The notes under the pieces: generated by a model
Seen by the model: only the letters and a program-made list of their open reading frames with translations
Database searches by the model: none
Told to the model about the DNA's origin: nothing
Assembly: GCA_963922205.1 (NCBI GenBank)
Contig: CAWUHX010000076.1
Span: 378,011 to 442,010 of the forward strand
Length of the DNA: 64,000 nt
Origin: Romanomermis culicivorax
Lineage: Eukaryota; Nematoda; Enoplea; Mermithida; Mermithidae
Direction of reading: 5' to 3'
Position numbers and translations under genes: made by a program
Part shown: positions 1 to 13,200 of the stretch, in pieces
Numbering within the stretch: position 1 is the first letter of the stretch
How the letters are laid out: each line of letters opens with the position of its first letter

Positions 1-712
1 AGCCCACTTTAAACCCATTGAAGACAATAGACTTCATGCTTTGGCATCTTTACTAGATCCTCGATTTAAGAAGGATGGATTGAAATTTGAAATATGAGAC
101 ATATTGATCATACAAATTAAAATTAAATAATTTAAGCTTTCTGTGATCCTCGAGCAGAAGACAATGCTGAACTGACTTTGGTTATAATGGTCGTCGATCA
201 AGAACAACAAAATCAATGCTTTTCTGAAAATATGGTTCAAAAATTTGAATGAATCTCCAAACTCATTCTACAAACTTTCTCAGCAAGCCACAATTGATAA
301 TAATGTAAATAATTCAAGCATTCACATAAAACTGATCAATTTCTGGCCCTATTTGACCATTGCAAGTTCATCTGAAGATGAGCTGTAGCCCGAAAAATAT
401 GCAATGATTCAATAGTGCAAACTGGAAAAACAAGCTGAAGTTGAAGACGCTTCTAGGGAACTCAGCAATCAAAGTGAAGTAGTTCAACAGATGCCTTTGT
501 TGATGACAAATTGGATGAATGAAATGTTGTTAATTATTGAATGTTGAAAATATCAGTAGAACTTGGTGAATAATTCATAATAATTTCAAATTTATTACAG
601 TGTAGCAACTTCAGGTTGCCTTTTGTACATGTTACAGCCGATGCCATCGGTGACCCTGGCCGACGCATCGGCATCGGCCGATGACAAATTTTTGGTCATC
701 GGTCCATCACTA
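1..712 (+). mobile_element. hAT transposon, degraded 3' part
   Basis: The start is cut by the window edge. It encodes a broken hAT-type transposase fragment (HALASLLDPRFKKDGLKFE, then stops). It ends in CCGATG palindromes and the inverted-repeat terminus GGTCCATCACTA. About 75% or more of its bases match the complete element at 10163-11739, in the same order. Lies upstream of the first PKG exon, probably in an intron. Confidence 0.75.
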
Positions 713-917
713 CTTTAGGTAGGGGTAATACCCCCCGCGTACTCCTCCCCATGGGGCACTCTGTCCCTCATTATGGAAACGCTTGTGACTGAATCAATAC
801 TCTGTTGAGTTACTTAGAAATTAAGTAGAAAGTGCTTTAGAAAGTATTCTATGATCTGTTGATGACAGTGAGCTGACCTTTCGAGCTTCTGTCCAAAAAA
901 AATTGTCTCTACTCCAG

Positions 918-1228
918 TCCGAATGCGACAAATTACGGTCTGTTCTATCGATAAAAAGCTCCCGCGGTGATGGCGATGTATCGGCTGGAGACGTGAAAGC
1001 GACAGCCGGCGGTAACGTTTCCAGCCACGATTTGCAATCTTTAGCCGAAGAATCGCCGCGCGTCAAAAGTAAATCGAAATCGAGCGACGAATTAAGAGCT
1101 GAATTACAAAGTCAAGTCAATATGGTCGGGCAAGCAGTTAATTTCGCTAAGAAACAGGGCGTTTCGGCTGAGCCCGACATCTATCACACGGATAAAATCA
1201 AATTGATACATCATAAAAAAAGCGCCGA
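918..1228 (+). CDS. PRKG1: PKG exon (end of N-terminal zipper and inhibitory linker)
   Basis: The acceptor tract tctctactccag precedes [10 protein letters not shown] and the donor is gtgagt after codon phase 2. It encodes a Ser/Lys-rich linker ending in VSAEP...HHKKSAE, as upstream of site A in invertebrate PKGs. The open frame runs back to an in-frame TTG at 903 inside the acceptor tract, but no ATG starts it. Confidence 0.85.
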
Positions 1229-4200
1229 GTGAGTTTCATTGTAGACCTGGAAATTCGGAAAGCATTCATTTTTCGGGTGGTTCTTGGTATATTCAGCTGG
1301 ACGTTTTTCAAAGCTATAGCAAAAGAGCCAATTTTTCGAATGTCGATCCATCAAAAGCAGAAATCGTATCTCTGGTAAATAAGAGCTCAAAAATCAACAT
1401 CGATCAGGATCCTGAGTTCAACTGAGCTTCACTTGATATCCGCATTTCTAAAGTTAATATAACCTGAGTATGTAGCAAAGTCGAGTTTTTCAAATTTATT
1501 ATCGCTGTATCGTGTTTGAAAATTTGTTCTGTGTTTAACATATAATCTTCAAATTACAACAGCACGGATTCACTTTTGTTTTGACTAAATTCCAAAAAAC
1601 TAGACGTTCGACTCCGATTCGTCTCCCTAATTTAACAGAAAGTCACTGTTCTCGTAGAATTCAGTCGATAGAGTATATGTTTCACTAAAATTCTACTATA
1701 TTGAAGGTTAGTTATAGGGTTGGTATTCGAAAAAAAATTCCCTCGCATCACAGTTAAACCTGCAGTCGTAGAAACTCCACTAGTCTTCACCTTATTTTCT
1801 TAATTTGCGAAAACAGTTGACTATGTATCTTGTATGAAAGCTGCACAAAAACTACATTAATTTAACGTGTATTATCATTTTGCTGCAGAGCCAAGCATTT
1901 GATTCGCGATGCTGTTTTGCAAAATGACTTTTTACGACATTTGGATAAAGACCAAGTTACGGAGATTGTCGAATGCATGTACGAAAAACAAGTCGGCCGG
2001 GATCAATTTGTCATTAAGGAGGGCGATTCTGGCGCTCATTTGTACGTCGCTGCAGGTAAAAATTAATGCTGTTATTTGAAATCACTCATTGATTTGTGCT
2101 TTAAGAACCTGAAGTCTGATTAATACCTTTAGAGCTCTCTTTCAATAATCTTCAAGTCTCAGCTAGGGTATGTAGACAGGAACGTGTGTCTTCTATGGAA
2201 TCTGTCCTCAAATTACTATTGGTTTCATTTTATACCTTAAAATCAAGAAATAGATGCAACCCATATGGGCTGTTTTAAATAGGCTTGCCCGGAATCCTAC
2301 AGTTGAAAAACAGTAATCAAACCTGTTTTTTGCATTCAATGTCAAAATTACTGAATAGAAGCGACGTAACGTGAGAAAACAATGATTTTTATCTATTCTT
2401 TGTCGATTATTTTTAGATTTCGGTGAAATCCATGAATACAAATTATTAAAACACGTTCATAGAGATCTGTCTATATCAGCATAATTTTAGTCGGCTGAAA
2501 TACGAATTTCTGATCATTTATAGCGCTTCGATTGGTGGAATTTCAAAAAATTCAAGGTTTAACATTGCTGAAAAAGATTGTTTCGTGAAAATCCGAACTA
2601 ATGAGTGAGTATAGCTAACAAAGACTTTTTCATGATTTAGAGTATTTGTACAAACTGAATTCATGACATAGTAACTAACAAGAGTGTCGTTACGTATTGG
2701 ATTTGTGTGTAATCGTGAAACAATATGTATGGCAGGCGAGTGATCCAAAAAAGCAGGCCGCTCTAAAATGATAGGTACCGTACAAAATCAGAGCACACCC
2801 GAGATTATGGATTTTTGGAGATTACTCTAGTATCATAGAGATTCATCTGTCCCGAAAGTCGCTGTATGATTTGTTGAGCTTGAAGTAAAACTGCTCGTTT
2901 TTGTGATTTTTCATCAGTTATTTTTTGACATAGTTCCGAATATCAACGAATTTAAGAGAAAATACTACTGAAATGCTCTGATTTGAATGAAAAATGCTTA
3001 ATGCGATCATTTATTTCAATTAATTTTAACAAATTTTAGATCATTAAGTGGCTTTCAATCAAGGAAATATTGAAAATTTAGAAATGTGCAAACTTTGCTC
3101 GAGACAGTGCTTTCACTCATGATTATCAAAACTAACGACTGTAGCTCAAAAATCAGTAGGGACTAGGGATATACCAGATCCACCTTTTTGACGAAAGCGG
3201 ATCCAGAAAATTTGCTCCAACGGATTCGGATCTTGAATGAAAGATCCGTCTGGATCCGTATCTTATATGATAGCATATATATGTGTATATGCTCATGAAT
3301 AATCATGTATTATGTTTAATTATTCTAAAATTAAGTCCTATGAATTTATATTTTTTCGGTGTCAATAAATTATTGATAATATATATGCTTAGAAATTTAC
3401 ACAGTTTAGAGAAATTGGTTCACTTGTAGCTTTACAGGTGAACATCGATCTCAGATTTGTAAATCTCTGAACGATAGAGTAATTAAGAAATGGGAACAAA
3501 ATTATGTAATCTAAGAATACATTTTCAATTTTAATGGAGAATTCAAGATCGCTACTTTTATTGATCCCAGGTACAAAGACAAATTTTTCGAAAAACCCGG
3601 AACGATGTCAAATGTAGTTGAAACATTGGAAACCTTGGTTAGTAATCTCATTGATCAAAATAAGATCATATTTCCAACGCCAGATAAAAAGAAAAAACTG
3701 AAACTAAGCGTGAAATTAGTTCATTTGTTGACAGTATAGCTACCTAGCAACAGTGAGGATGAAGAAGATCACATTGAACCAAGAGATATAAATTAAATAT
3801 AGTATAGTAAACAAAGTATTGTTTTAATTGACTGCTTGTTAACATATACGTATTTGAAGGAAATCGAAATATATGTCAAGAAGTTGAAAAGAATTTCATC
3901 GATAGGACAATTTCACCACCTAAATTAAAAATCACAGCTGAACCTGAAAAAATTTTTGTGTGCACCAGCAACGATTATCCCCGCTGAACAATTATTCAGT
4001 GATGTTGGTCAAATTTTTTATCGTACCAGATATCGTTTGAAGGGTGACACCATGGTTTTTTAGCATATTGCTAATGGAACCAGAGCCGTACTAATCGAAA
4101 TTTTTTGATGTTAGCACGCGTGCTAATGAGTCAAAGAGAGAAATTTTTGAAAAATTTTCGAGAAGAAAGATAGATAAAAGATATCACCAAATTAGTGGAA

Positions 4201-7200
4201 AATCAAAAATCGTCGTTTTCACAAATGACAACTTCGTCAATATCATCATCCTCTTCGTCACTTTTGCCTTGTGAACGACTGGTGCTCGACTCTTGATTAA
4301 CATCGGCTCTAGTGTCGTGGACACTGCTGAAGTAATTTGAAAACAGCTATTTTCGCATATATATGTAACGGAGCCCCGAGGTCTGGGGGGTTGGGCGACT
4401 TTTTTCGGGCTGGGGGTCAGTAATTTCCAAAATTTTGGGGTAGGGGATCCTAAAAGAAAAAAATCGATTTTTCACGAAAAAAGTCTCAGAAATAGTTATT
4501 TTTTCTGAAAGGACCGAAAAAATGTATTCGTGACGCGAAGCGCCGCATTTTCGCCATTTTTGTTCCAAAATTGACATTTTTCAGTATTTTCCCGACTAAA
4601 AGTATGGGGATCCCTACGGCTACCATATCGCTAGCCATAGGATTAGAAAATCCTGGGGGGAGGCGGTCGGCCAATGGCTGGCCATGTGGTCGACGAGTTC
4701 TGGGAGGGGATTCCCATAGTACTCCCCCCCCCCCAATTACATGTATGTTCATCGAATTTTCTGGGCACTTCGCGCCATGAATACATTTTTCCGGTCTTTT
4801 TAGAGAAAAATTATTTTTTGAACTGTTTTTCAGACTTCTTTCGTGAAAAACATCGATTTTTTTCCTTGAGAGATCCCTCCCCCCAAAATTTTGGGAATTA
4901 CTGACCCCCGGCCCAAAAAAAGTCGTCCGACCCCCCCCCCCAGACCTCGGAGCTCCGTTACATGTATGATATACCACATATATAGTCGAGAACCTATATT
5001 GAAGTTGTAGTGCAATTCCAGATACAATGAAAACATGCAAACTTTTATCCAAACACAACGTGACATTAGCGATCCCTAAAAGTTTTACTGTCAAACTAAC
5101 CACTGTAAATTTAATTGTCGGTTAAGAAACCTAGTGCATTATGTAAGAAAGAGCTAATTTAATTAGAATCAGACGAGTGTCTTATTCCTTTTGAAAGTAC
5201 CAACATCAAGCATGATTTCATGAGTTGATAATACAGTAAAAGTGGGTTATTAAAACTGACATACTCACACATTAATTTGAGATCACTGTGCTGACTCGTG
5301 CGAAAAAAAACCCTGAGTGATACTGTTGGAAAGTTGTTGTTTGTCAGGTATAATTGAGCCACCGTTACTTGAAATTTTTGTCAAACTAAATGCAAACTGA
5401 AATGATAAAGATCTGATTATGACCGGATCTTAATATTTGATAGCAGTGGATCCGAATCGGAACCGGATCCAAAAAATTGGTCGGATCAGTATCGGATCCG
5501 GATCCAAAAATTTAGGTGAATATTCCCGGATCGGATACCCGGCCCATCCCTGGAATCAGATGTTCGCTGTTTAGTTTTCATTAGCGGCAGGTTTTTTTCC
5601 GTACCATCCTACACATTTCCGAACAATCATTATTTTCTACTTGCTTCATAATAGTTCAAAGTATACATAGGTCGTAAAAGTAGGAACATGCTTGCTCACT
5701 CTAAAATTGATAAATTTACTTCACTTTTATCAGAAAAACGATTAAACGCTAATTTGTTTTAACTTCATTCAAATTGCGCCAGTTCTAAACTTTTGGAACT
5801 GGATTTCATGAGTTTTGGAGGAAAATAATAAAAAGTCCGGCAAAACTACCGATAAATTTTCATTTCAAGGCTTGTAAAATGTTGGAAAATGAATTTTCAG
5901 CTTATTCTTATTCCACAGGTTATCGATCGTAATCACTGTTTTTTAGCATAGATAATCATAATAATAAAGTCTTTTCAGATGAATGAAACCATGAGAATTA
6001 AGGTTGCAAAAAATTCAGCAGCAAATGTTCAATCTTTTAGTCGAAAATTGTTAATGCCGGCGCGCAGCGCCGGAAAGTTCTCTAAATTTCAATGTTCTAT
6101 AATGCAGGAAAATGTATTTTTTTCAACATGTTTAATGCAAAAATTATGCACGCACCCGATAGTTTGGATTCCCCAAACAGATGACACATCTGTCATTTTT
6201 CTGCTGTGATTATCTTTGAATCATATTTCGAATGGGAAGTTTATGTTCACAAAACAGTAAAATATTCAAACACTGCAAAAGGATCGAGAAAAATTTTGAT
6301 TTTTTCAACTATGTCAAGAAACAGTACAAGATCGAACATTCATCCACGATGTGTTGATGTTCCGGTAAATTTCCAGGATTTTTTGTTTTGAAATGCATGA
6401 AAATGAATTTCCAGACAGGAAATCCTATAACATAATCAAAAGAATCGTCAGGCTTTAGGTTGCACTGTGCATCAAAAAATCCGTAGTTTTCCGTACCAGC
6501 CCAAAAAAATCCGTCTGGTACGGAAAAAACCCTGATTAGCGGTAAAGCATTTTTGAAATAAGCTTACGTTTTAGTAGTGGAAACATTTTACTTAATTTTA
6601 AAAAGTGGAGTAAAAGCAGTGGTTTAATAACAGGTCATAGTGTACTGTAGATCAATATAAGAAATAATTATTCCGATAAACTAGAGTAGATATGCTATCT
6701 ATCGAACTCAACGGAACATTAGCTAGTCTGGTTGAGGTACTACAAACTTTGTAGTTGGGCCGTTTTTTACCACCTATGTATAAAATTCATAGACAAAATA
6801 CTACAGCTGATCAGCTATTTGAGAAACGAGACCTCAACAGTCTAATTTGTGAGTCTATGAATACTCCTTCAAATTAATTTTTAGAGCTATTCCGCCAGTT
6901 CAACTGAATGTATTCTTTTTAGATGGTGAACTCGAAGTCTCGAAAGGTGGCACTACGTTGGGTAAAATGGGTCCGGGTAAAGTTTTCGGTGAATTGGCCA
7001 TATTGTACAATTGTACGAGAACTGCATCTGTAAAAGGTGAGCTTTATATTAGTTTTGAAGTTCAAAAATGTAGCGTAGCTCCAACGGTTTGAGGGGTCAT
7101 CGATATCCCAAAAATTCTTAAGGGTCGTTGAAAAACAATTTCGAATTTTCCGCCTAGAATGTTCGAAAAATTGTTGTTTCAAAAAACCCTGCGAATGTTT

Positions 7201-10200
7201 ATTTATGGGGCTGAGCACCAAGACAGCTGACATTTACAAAAAAGTCGATGATTCTCCATTTTTTGTCAAAAAGGATGGGGTCCCTGCAGTTCGTCATAAG
7301 TAAGCTATATGATTAACAAATCTCGGGGCTCACCATGCGGCCAACCATATGGGCGACGATTTCTGGGAGTTCCTATGGCACTTTCCCGCAGTTACGGTAT
7401 GTTTTGCAGTTCAGTAAATTATTTTCCATATTCTATTCTAATAATTATTTCGACTATTGATCATAGTCTATTCAACCAGACAATTGTTTCTTCGATTTTT
7501 AGCCCTAACCGATGTTCGCCTGTGGGTTTTGGACCGCGCCGTTTTCCAAATGATAACCATGCGGTTAGGTCTTCAGAGGCACGAAACTTTGATGCAGTTT
7601 TTACACGACGTACCGCTATTCAAAAATTTATCGGAAGATAGATTTAGCAAGTTATCCGATTCGTTAGATTTAGTACGTGAAATTTAAACATTTTTAGCGA
7701 TTTTGTTACACGATTACTTCTAGCATATTTTCTCTAGGATTATTATAGCGGAGGAACTTACATTGTTCGTGAAGGCGAGAAAGGCGATGTATTCTTCATA
7801 ATAAGTAGCGGTGAAGTAAGAGATTTGTTCACATCTTTTTTTTCTCAATTTCTCTCGTCTTCAACTCCAAGGTCAAAGTTACGCAACTGGTTGAAGGCTA
7901 TGATGAACCGCAAGAAATACGTACGTTGAAAAAAGGGGACTTTTTTGGCGAACGGGCTTTATTAGGGTATATATTATTTGTTACCATATGCTTATATTCC
8001 AAACATTCATTCAAATTTTGTTCTCAACTGTTTTTCGGAATGCCAATGACTTCCAAAACGATTCAATTCGATCAACTAAAGCAGAATTTTCATTCTTGTT
8101 ACTTGAATCCTTCTAAGTCAATTTCTTTTCTCTGGTATCTGTTCATTTGACATTTTCTGATATCTCTTTTTATGTAGGCTCCGAAAAGTTCGAAACTGCG
8201 AAATCCTAGCCTATAACATTTTCCATAATCACCAATATGCTTATGTTTTTCAGTGAAGAGGTTCGCACTGCATCGGTAATTGCCACAGCGCCAGGTGTGG
8301 AAGTATTAACCTTGGATAGAGAGTAAGCAATCTTTTTACAGACCTATAACCGATGTTCGTAATTTCTATAAGCATCATCGATTTTCCATAAAAGTTAACC
8401 CCTGAAGCAAATGCTTTTTATCGAAAATATAGGAAAATCTTGCTGTTCTTTATTTTAATTGTTGTGCCATTGTTTGACGAAAGTTAAAAATTATCCGCTA
8501 AAATTACCTGTAAATCTCCTTGCAAAAAAAATAAAACGTTAAAGTTTTCAAAATTGATTGTTTTATTGTGTTTCACACAGATCATTTCGTAAATTGATCG
8601 GCGACCTGAGAGAATTACAACGTGATTATGGTGATGAACAACGTGGCGCCAAGAGGTAAATTTTTCCAGCGAATATATTCGAACTTTTCACCGCATGGTT
8701 GGTTAATGAAAGCTCGAAGCACACTTCCGCGCGAAAACGAATCATTTTTCGTAATATTTGCAGCAAAAAAATTGGATTTATTTTTTCGAAGGCATGTTTT
8801 AGTTACTAGTATCACTACTTTTTTTCGAGAGATTTTACTTTTCAACGCACATCGTTATCGTTCTCCGAAATGTGGTTGTCTAGCTCACCACAAGTATTTA
8901 GTCTTATTTTCTCTCAAATTTTATTTCCTAGAATGTAATGCCATTGCCATAGTAGTAGCAGTAGTAAATATTTTACACATTCGATTATTTTTTCTGTCTA
9001 GAGCATTGTCTGTTTTTTATGTTGATTTAGGTTGGGCCGCTTGTCCGTAACTAGTGCCAAAGAACCTACGACACCAGTGTCACCCACAGCTCCTTCGAGG
9101 TACCTATATACACTACTTCTGTTCTGTCTTAGCGCATGCTGCATCTATATCGTTAGAAATAGTCTTGCTTTCATGTTCATGATTTTTGCTTTGCTTCTTC
9201 TGTGCACTTATTAACTGTAATCCCCTTGATTTCGCATTGATCTCAATCAAAGTGAGAATTTTTCTCTGTTTCCTATTTGATGACCCGTTTTTCGGCTAAA
9301 AACCTGCACAAATTTGTTTATGCCTTCGCCCGTATTCGCTTTACGCCCCAGCGAGCTGTTTTGACTGATCAAGAGATATTCCGTCTGACGAAAAAATTAT
9401 CATAGAATTGAAGGAAATTTATTTCTGCTTATTTTTACAGTCAAATACAGTACGATGGTCCTACAGTTCTGACAAAGATCGCGTGTGAAAAGGAATTTGA
9501 GCACGTCGAATTACACCATCTAAAGCCAATTGCGACATTGGGCATTGGCGGATTTGGACGAGTTGACTTGGTAATTCCTATTTACGATTTGATACGGTTA
9601 AAAATTTGTGGATACACCTCTGTGACTCATCGGGCGGTGATAGTTGAACAGATTCGGAGGGGTAGAGTTTTTTCCGCACACGAAATTTTTTTTCGTTCAA
9701 AGTGGAAAAAAGATCCCATTAGCACTCGTGGTGATAAAAAATACTGCATTAGCACAGTTAGCACGGTTGACAAATGATAATTTGTTGGTCTCAAACTAAT
9801 AAGTGAGTTTGTCAATCTAATAATCTGGCTTTATTGTATTATCGACTCATGAAATCATGCTTGATGTTGGTACTTTCAAAAGGAATGAGACTCTCGTCTG
9901 ATTCTAATTAAATTAGTTCATTCTTAGATTATGCACTTTAGTTCGACAGTAAAACTTTTAGGAATCGCTAAAGTTATGTTCTGTTGCGCTAAAACTTCTT
10001 GATTGATTTTTTCAAAGGTTCTTGATTGATTTTTTCAAAAACTTACAATTATGTTTGCTACTCGCTGTTACCGATTTGCCTAAACTTCAGCATATGTCAA
10101 AACAGATGTTTTCAAATTACTTCAGTAGTGTCCAAGAGGTTAGGGCCGAAGCTGATTCAGATTAGTGATGGACCGATGCATCGGCATCGGCCGATTTTAG

Positions 10201-13200
10201 CGTTTTTCTGCCATCGGCCCATGTTTTGCCAAACAATCGGCCGATGGCCGATTGTTTGGAAACTTTTTGTTACAATGAACGTAGGTGCTTATGCTTAGAA
10301 GACAGATTGTTCACATATATATTTTAGTTACTTTAGTAAATAAATTTTTTTTTTGTGAGAATGGTTGTTTTAGTGTCTGGCATAACTTCCCTGTGTTGCC
10401 ATTGATGAACTAAATAACAAGAATTTGACGAGCTATGAACGGGATATTTTAGCCGCGGTAAAAATATATTTAATAATGTATCCACACTTTAGATAATTAT
10501 GTTTTGGCAGCTTGTTACTTTGTTAAAATTTTTTGCAGAAACTGTAAAAATATGAATCTAGAAACGCCTGTATTTCTGAAGAAATAGCTGAAGAAAAGTA
10601 AGCTAAATTTTGTGCCTAAATTTTTTTGAAAAACCTAAATTAAAGAATCGTGATAAAGAATTTTACGCCACTCAATTTACAATGGCAACTTTCCTTGTTT
10701 GGGTTCATTAAAAGACGAATTGTTGGGAAAAATAAATCAATATTTTTGTGGAAATGATAATCGAGCCCACTTTGAACCTATTGAAGACAATAAACTTTAA
10801 GCTTTGACATCATTACTGGATCCTCGATTAGAAAAGAGGGTTCGATTAAAATTTGAAACATAACACATGTTGATCATACAAACCAAAAGTAAATAATTTA
10901 CGCTAGTTGTGATCCTCAAGTAGCAGACAAAACTGAACTAGCTTTGGTTAGAATGATTGTTGATCAAAAACAACAAAATCAACGCTTTTCTTAAAATATG
11001 GTTCAAAAATTTGAATGAATCTTAAAAGTCATTCTCCAAACCTTCTCAGTGAGCCACAATTGATACTAATTTAAATAATTCATGCATTTACACACAACTG
11101 ACCAATTTCAGGCACTATTTAGGCATTGCAAGTTCGTCAGAAGATGAGCTAGAGCCCGAAAAATATGCAATGTCAACATATGATCAAGCAAAAGCCATTG
11201 TTTTGGAATACATTGTTGAATCAAAACTACACTCTGATTCTTCGCCACTATAATAATGGAAGAAAAATGCTGCAACAAAACCAGAATTAGCTAATGGTGT
11301 GCAGTTAAAAATGAGTTTCATTATGAAAAAAATTTCTTTAGCCTGCCATGAAATTTTCATCAGCTCCAATTGGGTCAGTATCTAGTGAATGATTATTTTA
11401 AAAAGCAAAAGATGTTAGAAGTGGAAAAAGATCACGTTTATTGCTGAGATTGGATTCAATAGTGCATCCTGGGAAAACAAGCTGGAGTTAAAGAAGCTTC
11501 TAGTGAACTCAGCAATCAAAATGAAGATAGTACAACAGATGCTTTTGTTGATGACAAATTGAATGAATGAAATGTTGTTAATTATTGAATGTTGAAAATA
11601 TCAGTAGAACTTTGTGAGTAATTCATGATAATTTTAAATTTATTACAGTGTAGCAACTTTGGGTTGCATTTTGGACATGTTACAGCCGATGCCATCGGCA
11701 TCGGCCGATGACAAATTTTTGGCCATCGGTCCATCACCAATTCAGATTCGAGCAACAGTCGTTCACTAAGCAAAAGTGACGAAGACAATGAGGACATTGA
11801 CGAAGTTGTTATTTGTGAAGAGGACGATTTTTGATTTGTGATTTTTCCCCAATCTGGCGAAATCTTTCATCGAACTTTCTTCTCGAACGTTTTTTAAATT
11901 TCCCCCTTTGGGTCATTATCACGCGTGCTAACGTCAAAAAATTTTCATCAGCACGCCTCTGATGTTATTAGCACCGTGCTAAAAAAAACCCTGTTACCGA
12001 TTGATAAATGATATGGTTTAGATTTTTTGGTATTGAAAGATGTATGAAGAAATAAGGATAAAATCAACCAATTCGTAGTCATCGCGAAAATTCCAGTTCT
12101 CAATGTATTTTCGAAGAAAGTGTCGAGTTTTACGTACTCTAATGTGCATACCTGTAATTGGGGTTGGGTGTGCACACCCCATCTTGGTCGAACCCTGTAC
12201 CCAAATGTTGGGACTCCCACTCCCAACTTGGGAATAAAGTTGCTTTTTTTGGCCTTATTTGGGAAAATTTTCGAAATTTTTTCGACTTTTTTAGGGTCTT
12301 TTCGACCCCCCTCCCCAAAATTTTGCAAATTTCGGGACCCTCATCCCAAAATTTCCGGTTCCCCCCACACAAACTGGTCGGACCTCGCAGTGTGAGTGTG
12401 AGATGAGACATTGGATGTTCATGGAAGCAATCAAGGATTACTGAGAATTGAAACTAAACTTTTTAGCTGCGCTTCAACTTAATTATAGTGAATATTATAA
12501 ATTATTGTTATTTCAGGCGCGAAGCACCGAAAAAAATTTAGATAAGATTTTTTTCACCAATCAATGCCAGCAATAGACAAGGTTCATATATACACAACCT
12601 GGGAAAGTCAGGGGATTCTTTGGAAAATGTCAAGTGTAGGAGAAATATGTCGGAAAGGTGCGTTTCGGTACATGTTAGAAGATCAAAAGCCCAAAATTTT
12701 CCGGCGCGTTGCGCCGGCAATTATTATTTTGATCATTGCTTGCTATAATCCAGCTCGAAAGCGACCATAAGCTTGTCTACTTTACTCACTAGTTAGCATT
12801 TAATAGTTGTTTGTTACCATCTAGAATGTCTCATCTCGTGGTTTAATCACTCTTTATCTTTGATATTGCGTTTTAGTATTTGAAGAATATAAAGATTTTT
12901 TCGATTTTTTTCTCAAAATTTTTCTGCGGTCTTGACAAATTTTTGAACTTTGTAAACATAATTCTTTTTTATATTCGGCAAATGATTGGAACACCATCAG
13001 TTTGGGAACATTGGAACACCATCAGTTCTGCTGTCGAATAATCCAAATTTTTGTTTGCTTTTCTGATTTTACAAATTAAGTGGCATTCTTTCGATATGAT
13101 ATTTCGCTTTTTGTCCGACTATGAAAAATGAATGGATTGAAACCCCAAAAAAATTTCGGCGCTTCGCGCCGGGAGTCTATTTACAGATTTTGTTCTTTCG

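Larger units (their letters stand above)
3157..5552 (+). mobile_element. hAT transposon, degraded autonomous, with nested insertions
   Basis: The plus strand keeps two transposase pieces: [15 protein letters not shown] (about 3555) and the C-terminal dimerisation block [20 protein letters not shown], then [10 protein letters not shown] (about 3955-4045). That frame resumes after the nested insertion as [11 protein letters not shown] (about 5322). Ends are TAGGGA-like on the left and CCATCCCTG on the right, with GGATCCG-rich subterminal DNA. A target duplication around AATCAG is possible but imperfect, so the left edge is approximate. Sits in the second in-window PKG intron. Confidence 0.75.

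Noticed and set aside
903..917. TTG at 903 as PKG start codon
   Set aside because: Animal nuclear genes start with ATG, and the bases 903-917 form a good splice acceptor tract ending CAG.
10069..12001. TTACCGAT at 10069 and 11994 as a target duplication
   Set aside because: The left copy lies inside the transposase frame of the 9663-11993 element with no element terminus beside it; probably coincidence.
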